The position numbers and the translations under genes were made by a program. A stretch of 48,478 nt of DNA. Origin: Puniceibacterium confluentis. GTDB lineage: Bacteria; Pseudomonadota; Alphaproteobacteria; Rhodobacterales; Rhodobacteraceae. The stretch covers positions 1-48,478 of the forward strand of contig NZ_VOJI01000020.1 in assembly GCF_007923445.1 (NCBI RefSeq). The letters are read 5' to 3'. Below, piece after piece: positions 41,609-48,478 of the stretch. Numbering within the stretch: position 1 is the first letter of the stretch; the number at the start of each line of letters is the position of its first letter. The notes under the pieces were generated by a model. The model worked only from the letters and a program-made list of their open reading frames with translations. It was not told the origin of the DNA and searched no databases.

Positions 41609-41685
41609 GATCGGGATCTCCATTTGTACAGAATATACATACTTTCTGGATATTTTGCAAGAGATGGGTTGCGACCTCCCCTGTG

Positions 41686-42330
41686 TCATCCGAACCGCCG
41701 CCCCCCTGCGGTGAAGGTGTATTCATTGGCGATGATGCCGTCCTCAACGGACTCGTCCGAGGTCAGGTAGTCGTATTCGTTCTGAAGCTGGCGGTAGAGC
41801 CAGCGGGCCAGGTCGCGCAGCGCCTCGACAACGGTCTCCTCTGCGTCCTCCGTGGGCGCCTGCCAGGTCGGGCTCTCGCGGGTGACGTCCACGGACATGG
41901 TGTATTCGTGGTAGTAGCGGCCCCGATGGCTGACCTCAGCAGCAAGCTGGTAAAAGTTGCGCCGCTGGATGGCCCGCAGCCGGTCGGCGATGCTGTGCAG
42001 CGTGGCGTCCGTCGGGGCGTAGTCCCGGATGCGCGCGGCCGCGCCCTTGGCGTGGCTGAGGTATGCTTCAAAACATGCCCCGTCCCCCTGGCTCCAGAAC
42101 CCAGAGAACCAGATGCAGGGCTTGGCCCGCGTCCCTCCGCCCATCAGCCGCACGGGCATGGTTTTGAGCCGGATGCCGAGAATATCGCATATGCGCTCAA
42201 ACTCCTCGTAGACCGCGTCCCACCTGTCGTCATGGGGCCCAAGCTCGCGATACCAGCTGCGCGCCTTTTCCTTGGCGACGTCGGAGAGTTCAGGGAACTG
42301 GTAGACTGTTGTACAGATGACCTCAGGCAT
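41686..42330 (-). CDS. Plasmid protein of unknown function
   Basis: A 214-residue soluble protein beginning MPEVICTTVYQFPEL. The 'ELSDVAKEKARSWYRE' opening resembles small phage and plasmid proteins sometimes annotated as antitoxin-like, and 'HRGRYYHEYTMSVDV' is the other recognisable stretch. ATG at 42330 has GGAGGAC upstream and overlaps the preceding gene by 8 bases, so it is co-expressed. No enzyme motif seen. Function unknown. Confidence 0.7.
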   Translation of the reverse strand: MPEVICTTVYQFPELSDVAKEKARSWYRELGPHDDRWDAVYEEFERICDILGIRLKTMPVRLMGGGTRAKPCIWFSGFWSQGDGACFEAYLSHAKGAAARIRDYAPTDATLHSIADRLRAIQRRNFYQLAAEVSHRGRYYHEYTMSVDVTRESPTWQAPTEDAEETVVEALRDLARWLYRQLQNEYDYLTSDESVEDGIIANEYTFTAGGRRFG

Positions 42331-42742
42331 CGACGTCCTCCCCATTCAGCGCGGCGGCCAGCCATTCTTGCGTGCTGGTCCAGCCGATGGACTTGCGCGC
42401 GCCGAGATCGATGACATGCGCGCCGCCGCCGAAGGCGTCGAGGCGCGGACGGGAACAGGTCAGCCCGTACTGAAACCCCAAGAGGCCGGTGAGGTCGAGG
42501 TCTTCTGCCAGGCGCAGCACGAAGCGGATAACCGCCTCGACATCGCCGTGCTCGTCGTCATGGATCCAGAGCGTGTTGCCCTCGGGCGCGTCCTGGTGCG
42601 CAAGAGTGAAGCCCGAGACCTCCGGGTCATCGGCGTCCTGATCCGCGGCGCGCAAGCCCTGGAACAGGGCAAGGGCCCGGGCGGCCTTTTCGGGGCTGCC
42701 GACTTCGATCAGGCATGAGAAATGGGTGAAGTAGTCCGCCAT
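42323..42742 (-). CDS. Plasmid protein of unknown function
   Basis: A 139-residue acidic soluble protein. 'FTHFSCLIEVGSPEKAARAL' and 'LWIHDDEHGDVEAVIRFVLR' are its clearest segments; an IGWTSTQEWLAAALNG tail follows. It overlaps the next gene and has a GGAGGT ribosome site just before the ATG. It lies after an intrinsic terminator and starts a new two-gene unit. No family name can be given. Confidence 0.7.
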   Translation of the reverse strand: MADYFTHFSCLIEVGSPEKAARALALFQGLRAADQDADDPEVSGFTLAHQDAPEGNTLWIHDDEHGDVEAVIRFVLRLAEDLDLTGLLGFQYGLTCSRPRLDAFGGGAHVIDLGARKSIGWTSTQEWLAAALNGEDVDA

Positions 42743-42763
42743 GGGGACCTCCTGAGATTAAGA

Positions 42764-42785
42764 AACCCGGCCAAGGGGCCGGGCG
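42764..42785 (-). terminator. Intrinsic terminator after the DUF6915 gene
   Basis: On the minus strand the stem CCCGGCC/GGCCGGG (7 bp, loop CCTT) is followed by TTTCTT. It is 33 bases past the DUF6915 stop and before the gene starting at 42742. Confidence 0.75.
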
Positions 42786-42817
42786 CTGGATTAGAATGAG
42801 GGGATGAAGCCGTGCGA

Positions 42818-43360
42818 TCAGCCAGATGGCGGATCGTCTGCGGCCTGTCGCGCTGCGTGGGCACAGAGCATCTGCCGGTAGAAGCGTTTGCGCGCCGTCC
42901 GGAAGCTGCGAACGGCGCGCGTGTCGGAGTGCAGCGCCCGGACCGCCGCGCGCAGAACTGTCTGGGGCGATGCCGTCGGCGGCAGACCGAGGCGCAAGTA
43001 TGCGGGATCAGTCATGTCAACTGACTTTGACCACGGGCGAGGCGAGATGCGGATCGACCAGGGTTCGGGCCGGATGGCCTTCACCCAGTCGGCGAAGCTC
43101 GGGATGAAGCCGAGGTCTTCCTTCACGTGCTGTTCGCCGACCCAGCGGGTCGGGATGATGCGCCCGGTCGAGAGCGTGAGGGTCTGGCCGAAGATCGTCT
43201 CGGCCATGAATATGCCCTCGGCATGGCGGAGCGCCCGGTGCCGAAAGTCCGCAGTAATCTCCTTGCTGTGGTCGAACCAAGCATGCACGGCGATGAAGTC
43301 GTCGACCGTGCCGCCCCATTTCTTCACCGAGGAGAGGGCGTGGTGATAGGGATGTGCCAT
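42818..43360 (-). CDS. DUF6915-family protein
   Basis: A 180-residue protein. The N-terminal half, 'MAHPYHHALSSVKKWGGTVD' then 'HAWFDHSKEITADFRHRALR', is the DUF6915 pattern, rich in conserved His, Trp and Phe. 'GRIIPTRWVGEQHVKEDLGF' and FADWVKAI end the family-like part. The C-terminal tail is basic. ATG at 43360 is used rather than a long frame into the neighbouring gene. 10 bases after the DUF6878 gene, so probably co-transcribed. Function unknown. Confidence 0.78.
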   Translation of the reverse strand: MAHPYHHALSSVKKWGGTVDDFIAVHAWFDHSKEITADFRHRALRHAEGIFMAETIFGQTLTLSTGRIIPTRWVGEQHVKEDLGFIPSFADWVKAIRPEPWSIRISPRPWSKSVDMTDPAYLRLGLPPTASPQTVLRAAVRALHSDTRAVRSFRTARKRFYRQMLCAHAARQAADDPPSG

Positions 43361-43370
43361 ACCCGCCCCC

Positions 43371-43862
43371 TCAGAAATCATGGGTGGTGAGTTCGGACGA
43401 GGTGAAGCGCTCGTTGAACTCGAGATGGATGCAGCGGGCGGCAGCGTCGAAGCAGAACTCGCCCCAGGCGCCGTCGTTGTTCTCCCAGCCGCCATGGGCA
43501 TCGGAGCGGAAGTCGTAGGCGAGTTGTTCGACAACATCCTCGAGCGACAGGCTGCGCATCTCGACCTCGGGGTCGTCCCAGGTCAGCGCGGCGTATTCGA
43601 TTTCGGTGGCGGGGAAATCGACGGCGGTCTCACCGGACCATGCGCCGATGCTTTCGATCTGGCCGCTGTCTCCAGCACCATCGAAGGTGACAGTGACATG
43701 AGTGATGCCGGCGGCCGTGAGGCCATCGAAGAGGCGGTCCTTGTTGCCGGGGCGCAGGGCTTCGATCCGGGCCGCGCGTTCGGCATGCGCCGCGAAGATC
43801 TGCGCCATGTCGACGGTCGGGGGGGCCATCGGCGGCGCGAGGGTAGGTTCAGTCAGGTTCAT
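43371..43862 (-). CDS. DUF6878-family protein
   Basis: A 163-residue soluble protein. 'ITHVTVTFDGAGDSGQIESI' and 'YDFRSDAHGGWENNDGAWGE' followed by FDAAARCIHLEFNER are the DUF6878 core, commonly found in plasmid DUF blocks. ATG at 43862 starts the family-like sequence. It runs into DUF6915 with a 10-base gap. No catalytic motif identified. Confidence 0.78.
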   Translation of the reverse strand: MNLTEPTLAPPMAPPTVDMAQIFAAHAERAARIEALRPGNKDRLFDGLTAAGITHVTVTFDGAGDSGQIESIGAWSGETAVDFPATEIEYAALTWDDPEVEMRSLSLEDVVEQLAYDFRSDAHGGWENNDGAWGEFCFDAAARCIHLEFNERFTSSELTTHDF

Positions 43863-43962
43863 CGGGTGTCTCCGGTAAGGGGAAGGATCGGAGCCGGTCC
43901 GGGCGATCTCTCTCCCCCGGACAAGCTCCAAATCCCCCCTGCCCTTCTCTGCCTCTCGGGCC

Positions 43963-44481
43963 TCACGCCGCGACCTGCAGCACCCGAGCAGCAAAGGCGC
44001 GCCAGAGCGGGTCGACGAGGCGGGCATCAAGAAGCTCAGCGCGGTGGCGCAGCCGTCGCGCCAGATCGGGCTCACCCCAGGCGGCCGTGCGGCCCGCCTG
44101 CGCGCGCAGCTGGCTTGCCTCGGTCACGACGCCGCGCGCCTCAGCCGCGCTCGTCACCGGGTGGCACCAGGCGAAGGCGTGGTCGCTGGCCGCCCCGGCC
44201 AGCACAAGGCGGTCGTCGCGGTCAAGGATCGCCAGAAGCTGGGGCGCGGCACCCGGGTCGATCCCCTCGGCATGACCGATCGCGCCCTGCATGGCCTCGG
44301 CCAGCGTCGCGAAACGGGCGAGGACCAGCGGGGCGGCCCGGCCCGACATGAGGTCAGCCGGTGCGCGGCGCGACAGTGTCAGGGCGAAGGGATGATCGGG
44401 ATCGGTGTCGCCCAAGGGAAAATGCGGCGGGATGCCCCGCGCGTAGGCGGTCGGGTGGATGGGCAAGTGCTGGTCGAACAT
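43963..44481 (-). CDS. Unknown plasmid protein
   Basis: A 172-residue soluble protein with a His/Pro-rich start (MFDQHLPIHPTAYARGIPPH) and an Arg-rich helical C-terminus. The start at 44481 is chosen over an ATG 17 codons earlier, because family-like sequence starts here. A GC-rich hairpin without a T-run lies past its stop near 43897-43925. No domain is known to me; it belongs to the same block as RadC and DUF932. Confidence 0.65.
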   Translation of the reverse strand: MFDQHLPIHPTAYARGIPPHFPLGDTDPDHPFALTLSRRAPADLMSGRAAPLVLARFATLAEAMQGAIGHAEGIDPGAAPQLLAILDRDDRLVLAGAASDHAFAWCHPVTSAAEARGVVTEASQLRAQAGRTAAWGEPDLARRLRHRAELLDARLVDPLWRAFAARVLQVAA

Positions 44482-44527
44482 GGGAGTATCTCCGACGGCG
44501 CGGGAAGCCTCTCTCCCCGCCTCATCC

Positions 44528-44571
44528 GTCAAAAACCAAACCGCCGCCCTCTTCCTCGAAGGGGCGGCGGT
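44528..44571 (-). terminator. Intrinsic terminator after the RadC-like gene
   Basis: Minus-strand stem ACCGCCGCCC/GGGCGGCGGT at 44540-44571 is followed by TTTGGTTTTTG. It is 19 bases past the RadC-like stop, a textbook rho-independent site. Confidence 0.85.
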
Positions 44572-44589
44572 GATGGGTCCGATGGGCCC

Positions 44590-45081
44590 TCAGAGTTTGC
44601 CGAGGGCCCGCAAACTCAGCTCCGTTCCGGCGCCGACGATGATGTGGTCATGCAGCGTCAGGCCGAGATACTTGCAGCCCTTCTGGATCTCCCTGGTCAT
44701 ACTGAGATCGGCCTCGGACGGCGTCGGATCGCCCGACGGGTGGTTGTGGATCAGGATCAGGGCGCAGGCGTTCAGCATCAGCGCCCGCTTGATCACCTCG
44801 CGCGGATAGACTGGAACATGGTCGACCGTGCCGGTCGACAGGAGCTCATCCGCGATGATGCGGTTCTTGCGGTCGAGATAGAGGACGTGAAAGCGCTCGA
44901 TCGGTCCGCGGACGGTCAGTGCGCAGTAGTCCATCAGCGCCTGCCAGCTGCCGATGACCGAATTCTGGCTGAGGTATCGGCCAAGAATGTCACGGGCCTC
45001 GAGGACGACAGTTTCTTCCTGGGGAGTCATGGGCGTCTCGCTGAAATGCGCATACTGAAGCACCCTGCGCTTTCGGGGCAT
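44590..45081 (-). CDS. radC: RadC-like JAB/MPN-domain protein
   Basis: A 163-residue protein with the full RadC/JAMM signature: IHNHPSGDPTPSEAD, with metal ligands His112, His114 and Asp125, and Glu83-region preceding. 'RFHVLYLDRKNRIIADEL' is also typical. It lacks the N-terminal HhH part of chromosomal RadC, as plasmid versions usually do. Terminators lie on both sides, so it is a single-gene unit. RadC proteins on mobile elements are suspected to help DNA processing or counter host defence, which is unproven. Confidence 0.92.
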   Translation of the reverse strand: MPRKRRVLQYAHFSETPMTPQEETVVLEARDILGRYLSQNSVIGSWQALMDYCALTVRGPIERFHVLYLDRKNRIIADELLSTGTVDHVPVYPREVIKRALMLNACALILIHNHPSGDPTPSEADLSMTREIQKGCKYLGLTLHDHIIVGAGTELSLRALGKL

Positions 45082-45102
45082 GGCCAGCGGCGTGCGTGTT
45101 GA

Positions 45103-45147
45103 GAAAAAAAGACTGCAGCGACCGCCCCGGTGTCGGGCGATCGCTGC
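45103..45147 (-). terminator. Intrinsic terminator after the DUF932 gene
   Basis: Minus-strand stem GCAGCGATCGCCC/GGGGCGGTCGCTGC, one mismatch, is followed by a run of seven T's (45103-45109). It lies 13 bases past the DUF932 stop. Confidence 0.88.
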
Positions 45148-45159
45148 ATGGGCGCTTGG

Positions 45160-46359
45160 TCAGCCGACCCGGTCGAGGAGCTTCTTGGCGCGCCCCTCCA
45201 TATCGAGGCGGGCATCCTGCTGGGTCTTGTCGCGCGCAAGCCGCGTGATCCCTTGCACGAAGTCGAAGATACTTTCCGGCGGGCGGCCCTCTTCCAACAG
45301 CACCTTCTCGATGATCTTGCCGGACTCTGCCTTCGAGAATCCACGCTTACGCAGGAAATCCGCGCGATCCTCATCGCTGCGTGCCACGATCTGCTGCCGC
45401 GCTGCCTTAATGCCGCTCACGAAGCCCTGTGGCGAGGAATTGGCAAACCGCGTCAGCGCCGGTGCCGCCTCATGCGCGAAGCGGGAGGCGGCGTATTTCG
45501 AATGCCGGATCCGGATCTCCTGAAAATCCTCGACGCCCCAGAGGTTGCGGTTCTGGCACACTGCCCGCAGGTAGAAGCTCGCCATGCCAAGGGTCTTGGC
45601 GCCCACCTCCGAATTCCAGCAGTAGAAGCCCCGGAAGTAGAGATCGGGGGAGCCGTCCGGCAGCTTGCCCGCTTCGATCGGGTTGCGATCATCGACCAGG
45701 AACAGGAAGACATCGCGGTCCGAGGCATAAAGCGTGGTCGTGTCGCGGCTGATCTCGACATCGGGGTTGTAGACCCCTGTCGACCAGTCCAGCACGCCCG
45801 GCACCTTCCAGCGCGTGTCGCCCGTGCCATTGCCCGCGATGCGCTGCACCGCCTCGACCAGCTCGTAGTCATGGATACGGCCGTAGTCCGGGCCGGTCAC
45901 CGCGCGCAGTTCGGTGCGGCCGTCTTCCGTCTCGAAGGTTTTCACCTGCTCAGCGCGATGATTGGTCAGGCCATACTGCAGATTGATCCCTGCCAGCGGC
46001 GCGGGCAACTGCCGCATATAGGACGCCGGCGCGCCGACGATGCTGGCAAGCTGGCCGAAGGCCCAATGGGTGGGTGCAACCGGTTCATGCGCCTTCGGCA
46101 GGACCAGGTGTAGCCGGTCTGCGCTGTCGCGCACGGCCTCGACACGGATGTCCGCTGTCTGAACTACCCGGCTGCGGCTGCGCTCGGAGCGACCCTTCAC
46201 ATTGGCCCACAGATCGTCGAGCGACAGATACCGCTCGTCATCCGGCCGGTTGAACCATTCGGACGACACCCGCCCGTTCCGCTCGCCCTGGCTTACATCC
46301 ACTTTCCAGCCACCAGCCCGCACCGGCTGTACAGGGTCCAAAACTTCCGCAACGCCCAT
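45160..46359 (-). CDS. DUF932-family protein
   Basis: A 399-residue protein with the DUF932 fold common on conjugative plasmids: 'YLSLDDLWANVKGRSERSRS', GPDYGRIHDYELVEAVQ, 'DRDVFLFLVDDRNPIEAG' and 'RGFYCWNSEVGAKTLG'. ATG at 46359 has GGAGG 7 bases before; an ATG two codons earlier is too close to it. DUF932 genes often sit near SSB and transfer leading regions, so a role with single-stranded DNA is possible. Ends at a strong terminator. Confidence 0.85.
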   Translation of the reverse strand: MGVAEVLDPVQPVRAGGWKVDVSQGERNGRVSSEWFNRPDDERYLSLDDLWANVKGRSERSRSRVVQTADIRVEAVRDSADRLHLVLPKAHEPVAPTHWAFGQLASIVGAPASYMRQLPAPLAGINLQYGLTNHRAEQVKTFETEDGRTELRAVTGPDYGRIHDYELVEAVQRIAGNGTGDTRWKVPGVLDWSTGVYNPDVEISRDTTTLYASDRDVFLFLVDDRNPIEAGKLPDGSPDLYFRGFYCWNSEVGAKTLGMASFYLRAVCQNRNLWGVEDFQEIRIRHSKYAASRFAHEAAPALTRFANSSPQGFVSGIKAARQQIVARSDEDRADFLRKRGFSKAESGKIIEKVLLEEGRPPESIFDFVQGITRLARDKTQQDARLDMEGRAKKLLDRVG

Positions 46360-46518
46360 CGGCATTCCTCCGCGACAGGCGCAGGGAGCCACTCTCCCAA
46401 GCCTTCAACCTGTCGCGAAAACAACCAACACCTCTCTGACTCTCAAACGCAGAACGAGGTCAAAGCACCGTCTATCGGCAAGCAGCCCGACACAGGCACA
46501 GTGACACCGGGTCCTGGT

Positions 46519-46905
46519 CTAATTGTTCGGTCTAGACTTCAAGTTTGCCACTGCATCAAGGAAGGCCTGATCCAGCACCGGATCGTCCCATTTGCCCGCG
46601 ACAGCCATCCAGCAATCCAGATCCTTCCGGAAACTCGGATCGTCGCTCTTCATGTGAAACGTGAACAGGCGATTGACGATGTCACGCATCAGGCTTGCCA
46701 ACTGGTCGTCGTCGATTTGGGCGGCTTTGGGCCACAGTATTTTCCGACCCTCGGCATCGATCACGATGACATCGGAATAGTCCCCCGTCCTGGTTATCGG
46801 CACCGTGCCTGCGTGCAGTTCTTCGAGGTGTGTATTTCGGATGCAGATCATCGCCATGATCTTCGCAAGGTTGGCTGCGATGCGGTCTTCGTCAGCGGGT
46901 TTCAT
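46519..46905 (-). CDS. Unknown protein downstream of the second ParDE
   Basis: A 128-residue soluble protein starting MKPADEDRIAANLAKI after GAGGATTTGCCC. 'YSDVIVIDAEGRKILWPKAA' and 'FHMKSDDPSFRKDLDCWMAV' are the clearest segments. No motif identified. It lies 61 bases after the ParE gene on the same strand, so it may be a third, co-transcribed component or an unrelated passenger. It is separated from DUF932 by 160 bases. Confidence 0.6.
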   Translation of the reverse strand: MKPADEDRIAANLAKIMAMICIRNTHLEELHAGTVPITRTGDYSDVIVIDAEGRKILWPKAAQIDDDQLASLMRDIVNRLFTFHMKSDDPSFRKDLDCWMAVAGKWDDPVLDQAFLDAVANLKSRPNN

Positions 46906-46966
46906 GGGCAAATCCTCATATGATAGCGAAACATCGACCGCTGGCTTTTCTGGCACGAAGCCAAGA

Positions 46967-47278
46967 TTATTCGTTGAGATAAGCCGTCCAGTTTTGCCGC
47001 GCATGCACAATACGCAGCACGTCCAGCCAGCTGTCTTCGATCCGATAGAGGATAAGATGGGACCCTGAGCGGTACACCCGCACCGGTGGGCGAATTTCGA
47101 GCCGTTCGCGCGCGATTTGCGGGTGTCGGACCAGAAGGGACATATCGCTGCCAATCGCGCGAATGTAGGTTTCGGCCTGGCCGACAGACCAGATGCGCAC
47201 GGTATAATCCCAGATTTCGTCCAGATCGTTTAATGCTGCGGGAGACAGCCGGTATTCAGTGACCGTTCGTTTCGGCAT
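46967..47278 (-). CDS. parE: ParE-family toxin (second copy)
   Basis: A 103-residue protein: 'RLSPAALNDLDEIWDYTVRI', a conserved 'PPVRVYRSGSHLILYRIED' strand pair and 'WLDVLRIVHARQNWTAYL' at the end. Full-length ParE. It starts inside the parD gene (23-base overlap), which couples the two. It differs from the first ParE at 2855-3175, so the two pairs are probably independent and not cross-neutralising. Confidence 0.92.
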   Translation of the reverse strand: MPKRTVTEYRLSPAALNDLDEIWDYTVRIWSVGQAETYIRAIGSDMSLLVRHPQIARERLEIRPPVRVYRSGSHLILYRIEDSWLDVLRIVHARQNWTAYLNE

Positions 47279-47510
47279 TCTGATCTCGCTTGCGGGCAAG
47301 GAATGCTTCGACATCCAGATGCCGCGCGGGGCCACTGGCGATGCCCTCTTCGACGAGCTGCTGCAGCTCAGCAATGGCCTGATGGCGGTCCTGGTCCCGG
47401 CGGATGAGATCGCGAACGTAGTCACTCGCGTTGCTGTAACGCCCATCCTTGGTTTGCGCCTCGACCCAAGTCTTCATCGGATCGGGCAATGAAACATTCA
47501 TCGTCGCCAT
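47256..47510 (-). CDS. parD: ParD-family antitoxin (second copy)
   Basis: An 84-residue protein with strand 'MATMNVSLPDPMKTWVEAQT', helix RYSNASDYVRDLIRR and an acidic/Gln-rich tail, a standard ribbon-helix-helix ParD. Start at 47510 lies 9 bases from GGAG; an ATG six bases upstream is too close. It precedes parE and represses the pair. Confidence 0.9.
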   Translation of the reverse strand: MATMNVSLPDPMKTWVEAQTKDGRYSNASDYVRDLIRRDQDRHQAIAELQQLVEEGIASGPARHLDVEAFLARKRDQNAETNGH

Positions 47511-47656
47511 GGTCATGATCTCCTTTTGGATGACGATGGCATAAATTGGCAAAGTTTGTCAACATTTGCGCCGGTGTCACCAGACCGGACCTGCCTGCTC
47601 ACCGCGCGCACTGGACCCGGTTGAACCGCGCCGAGCCCGAGGGGGAGACCCCGTTC

Positions 47657-47848
47657 TCAGAACGGGATCTCGTGGTCGCGGTCGACCAGCTCGGGGTTTT
47701 CATTCTCGGCCGACTTCGGGCGGCTGAGAAAGTCGACCTTCTCAGCGATGATTTCGCAGCCGTAGCGGTCGTTGCCCATGCTGTCGATCCACTTGCTGTA
47801 GTGGATGCGGCCGTGGACGAGGACCTTCCACATGATCGTATCCTCCAT
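47657..47848 (-). pseudogene. ssb: Single-stranded DNA-binding protein, C-terminal fragment
   Basis: Reads MWKVLVHGRIHYSKWIDSMG then NDRYGCEIIAEKVDFLSRPK, the second half of the SSB OB-fold ('V-V-EGR-...-W-D-GNDRY'), and ends at HEIPF, which fits the acidic SSB C-terminal tip. The first ~55 residues are missing, replaced by the adjoining sequence at 47849. A truncated ssb is expected to be non-functional unless a new start gives a stable half-domain. Confidence 0.75.
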
Positions 47849-47871
47849 TCCCCTAAATGGGGAGAAGCTGT

Positions 47872-48263
47872 CTACGAACCCAAAAGATGCGCTAGCTCGA
47901 CAATGTCAGCCGCATCAGCGCCAGTAGACACTCTGTTGCTCATCATTTGGCCTATCACATATCTTAGCCGATCTACATCACCGCCCTTAGCAGCTTCTAC
48001 GCCAGCAGCGACAAGTTGTTCGTGCAGACCGTCGTCAACGACCAGATGTCTCTCTGTTGCAAGAAGTTTCAGAATCTCAATCAAGAAATCTGGGGTTTCC
48101 GCCAGGACTTTCATCCGGATGCCATGCATTTCGCCCAGCGATCTTCGCGCGGAATCGAAATTCTTCTCACGAATTGACCGACGTGCCTTAACAAGCAACT
48201 TGTCGTGTCGTTCCGCATCGACCGGCTGTGCCGAGTCCCTCAATTCATCGAACGACAATTTGT
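47872..48263 (-). pseudogene. C-terminal tail of an unrecognised protein fused to a transposase frame
   Basis: About 130 residues in frame with the transposase end: LSFDELRDSAQPVDAERHDK, 'SIREKNFDSARRSLGEMHGI', then 'HLVVDDGLHEQLVAAGVEAA' and 'SNRVSTGADAADIVELAHLL'. Helical, soluble, with no start of its own. The 'RRSLGEMH ... LAETPDFL' style reminds me of C-terminal parts of Hsp70-like proteins, but this is weak. Joined without a stop to the transposase 3' end, a fusion created by insertion or deletion. Confidence 0.55.
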
Positions 48264-48478
48264 TCAGTCCCGGCATCTGGTGGATCGGGTTCAGGATGAA
48301 TCTGTCCGGTTCTGATGTCCAGATCTTGCAGGTGTATTCGTAGGGTGTGAGCCCGTTGAGGGTCTTGAGCCGACGCGCGAAGTTGTATGCTGCCATGAAG
48401 TCTGTGAGGTGCGTTCGCAGTTGATCATGGCTGTTGTAGTGGAAGCGTTTTACAGTGGCGTCCTTGATCGTGCGGTTC
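48262..48478 (-). pseudogene. IS481/IS3-like transposase, C-terminal fragment (runs off the window)
   Basis: Residues 'RTIKDATVKRFHYNSHDQLR', 'FMAAYNFARRLKTLNGLTPY' and 'WTSEPDRFILNPIHQMPGLN' are the conserved C-terminus of IS481-type rve transposases. The family normally stops one residue after MPGLN, but here the frame continues into another gene. Beginning at the window edge, it is incomplete; the upstream part lies outside. Confidence 0.8.

Noticed and set aside
1-48478. Integrase, att sites or tRNA indicating an integrated element
   Set aside because: No tyrosine or serine integrase frame, no tRNA and no convincing end repeats were found, so integration cannot be supported from this window.

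Overview
The window looks like part of a conjugative plasmid, or a plasmid-like integrative element, from a Rhodobacterales-type alphaproteobacterium (Paracoccus/Roseobacter relatives). The basis is high-GC coding sequence, a VirB/VirD4 transfer system with a VirD2-type relaxase and a VirC1-like ATPase, and a block of DUF-family plasmid genes common in that order. The order-level assignment is inferred from gene content. I see no replication initiator, ParB, integrase, rRNA, tRNA or CRISPR, so replicon type cannot be decided here.

Layout. (1) 1-1.8 kb: the end of a decayed IS66 element and an orphan winged-helix protein. (2) 1.8-15 kb: the transfer block. It opens with a TrbM-like exported protein, a ParDE toxin-antitoxin pair and two small conserved proteins. 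A tightly coupled virB operon follows: virB1-B2-B3-B4, a VirB7-sized lipoprotein, a second transglycosylase with VirB5-like ends, VirB5-like, virB8-B9-B10-B11, a small exported protein and virB6. (3) 15-16.7 kb: hipBA with a multi-palindrome operator. (4) 16.7-23.5 kb: the mobilisation block. mobC, relaxase and virD4 run leftward and virC1 and a virC2-like gene run rightward. The space between holds the best oriT candidate, with two inverted repeats and a CATCCTGC nick-like site. (5) 23.5-26.5 kb: an RcgA-like membrane protein coupled to an alpha/beta hydrolase, plus a small divergent gene. (6) 27-30.7 kb: a cargo island with a tautomerase, small membrane proteins, an AhpD-like protein and a DsbA/FrnE-like oxidoreductase. 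A TetR regulator ends the last operon, and a perfect 16-bp inverted repeat precedes that operon. (7) 31.3-32.7 kb: a complete IS5-family element. (8) 33.1-46.4 kb, almost all leftward: a plasmid establishment-type block. It has a 1459-residue methyltransferase/Strawberry-notch helicase resembling P1 DarB, a Toprim protein, a SLOG/DUF2493 protein, a WGR protein, DUF6429, a Phd/PemK-like pair, DUF6915, DUF6878, RadC-like and DUF932 proteins and three unknowns. (9) 46.5-48.5 kb: a second ParDE pair, a truncated ssb, and a transposase 3' end fused in frame to the tail of an unrelated gene.

How it fits together. The relaxosome (relaxase, MobC, VirC1/VirC2) would process oriT, VirD4 would hand the DNA to the VirB channel, and four toxin-antitoxin modules would stabilise the element. 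The 33-46 kb block has the content expected of genes that protect or process incoming DNA. The RcgA-hydrolase unit may regulate or assist transfer. The cargo island looks like an electrophile or redox stress response. All functional statements rest on motifs, gene order and remembered family knowledge; no database search was possible.
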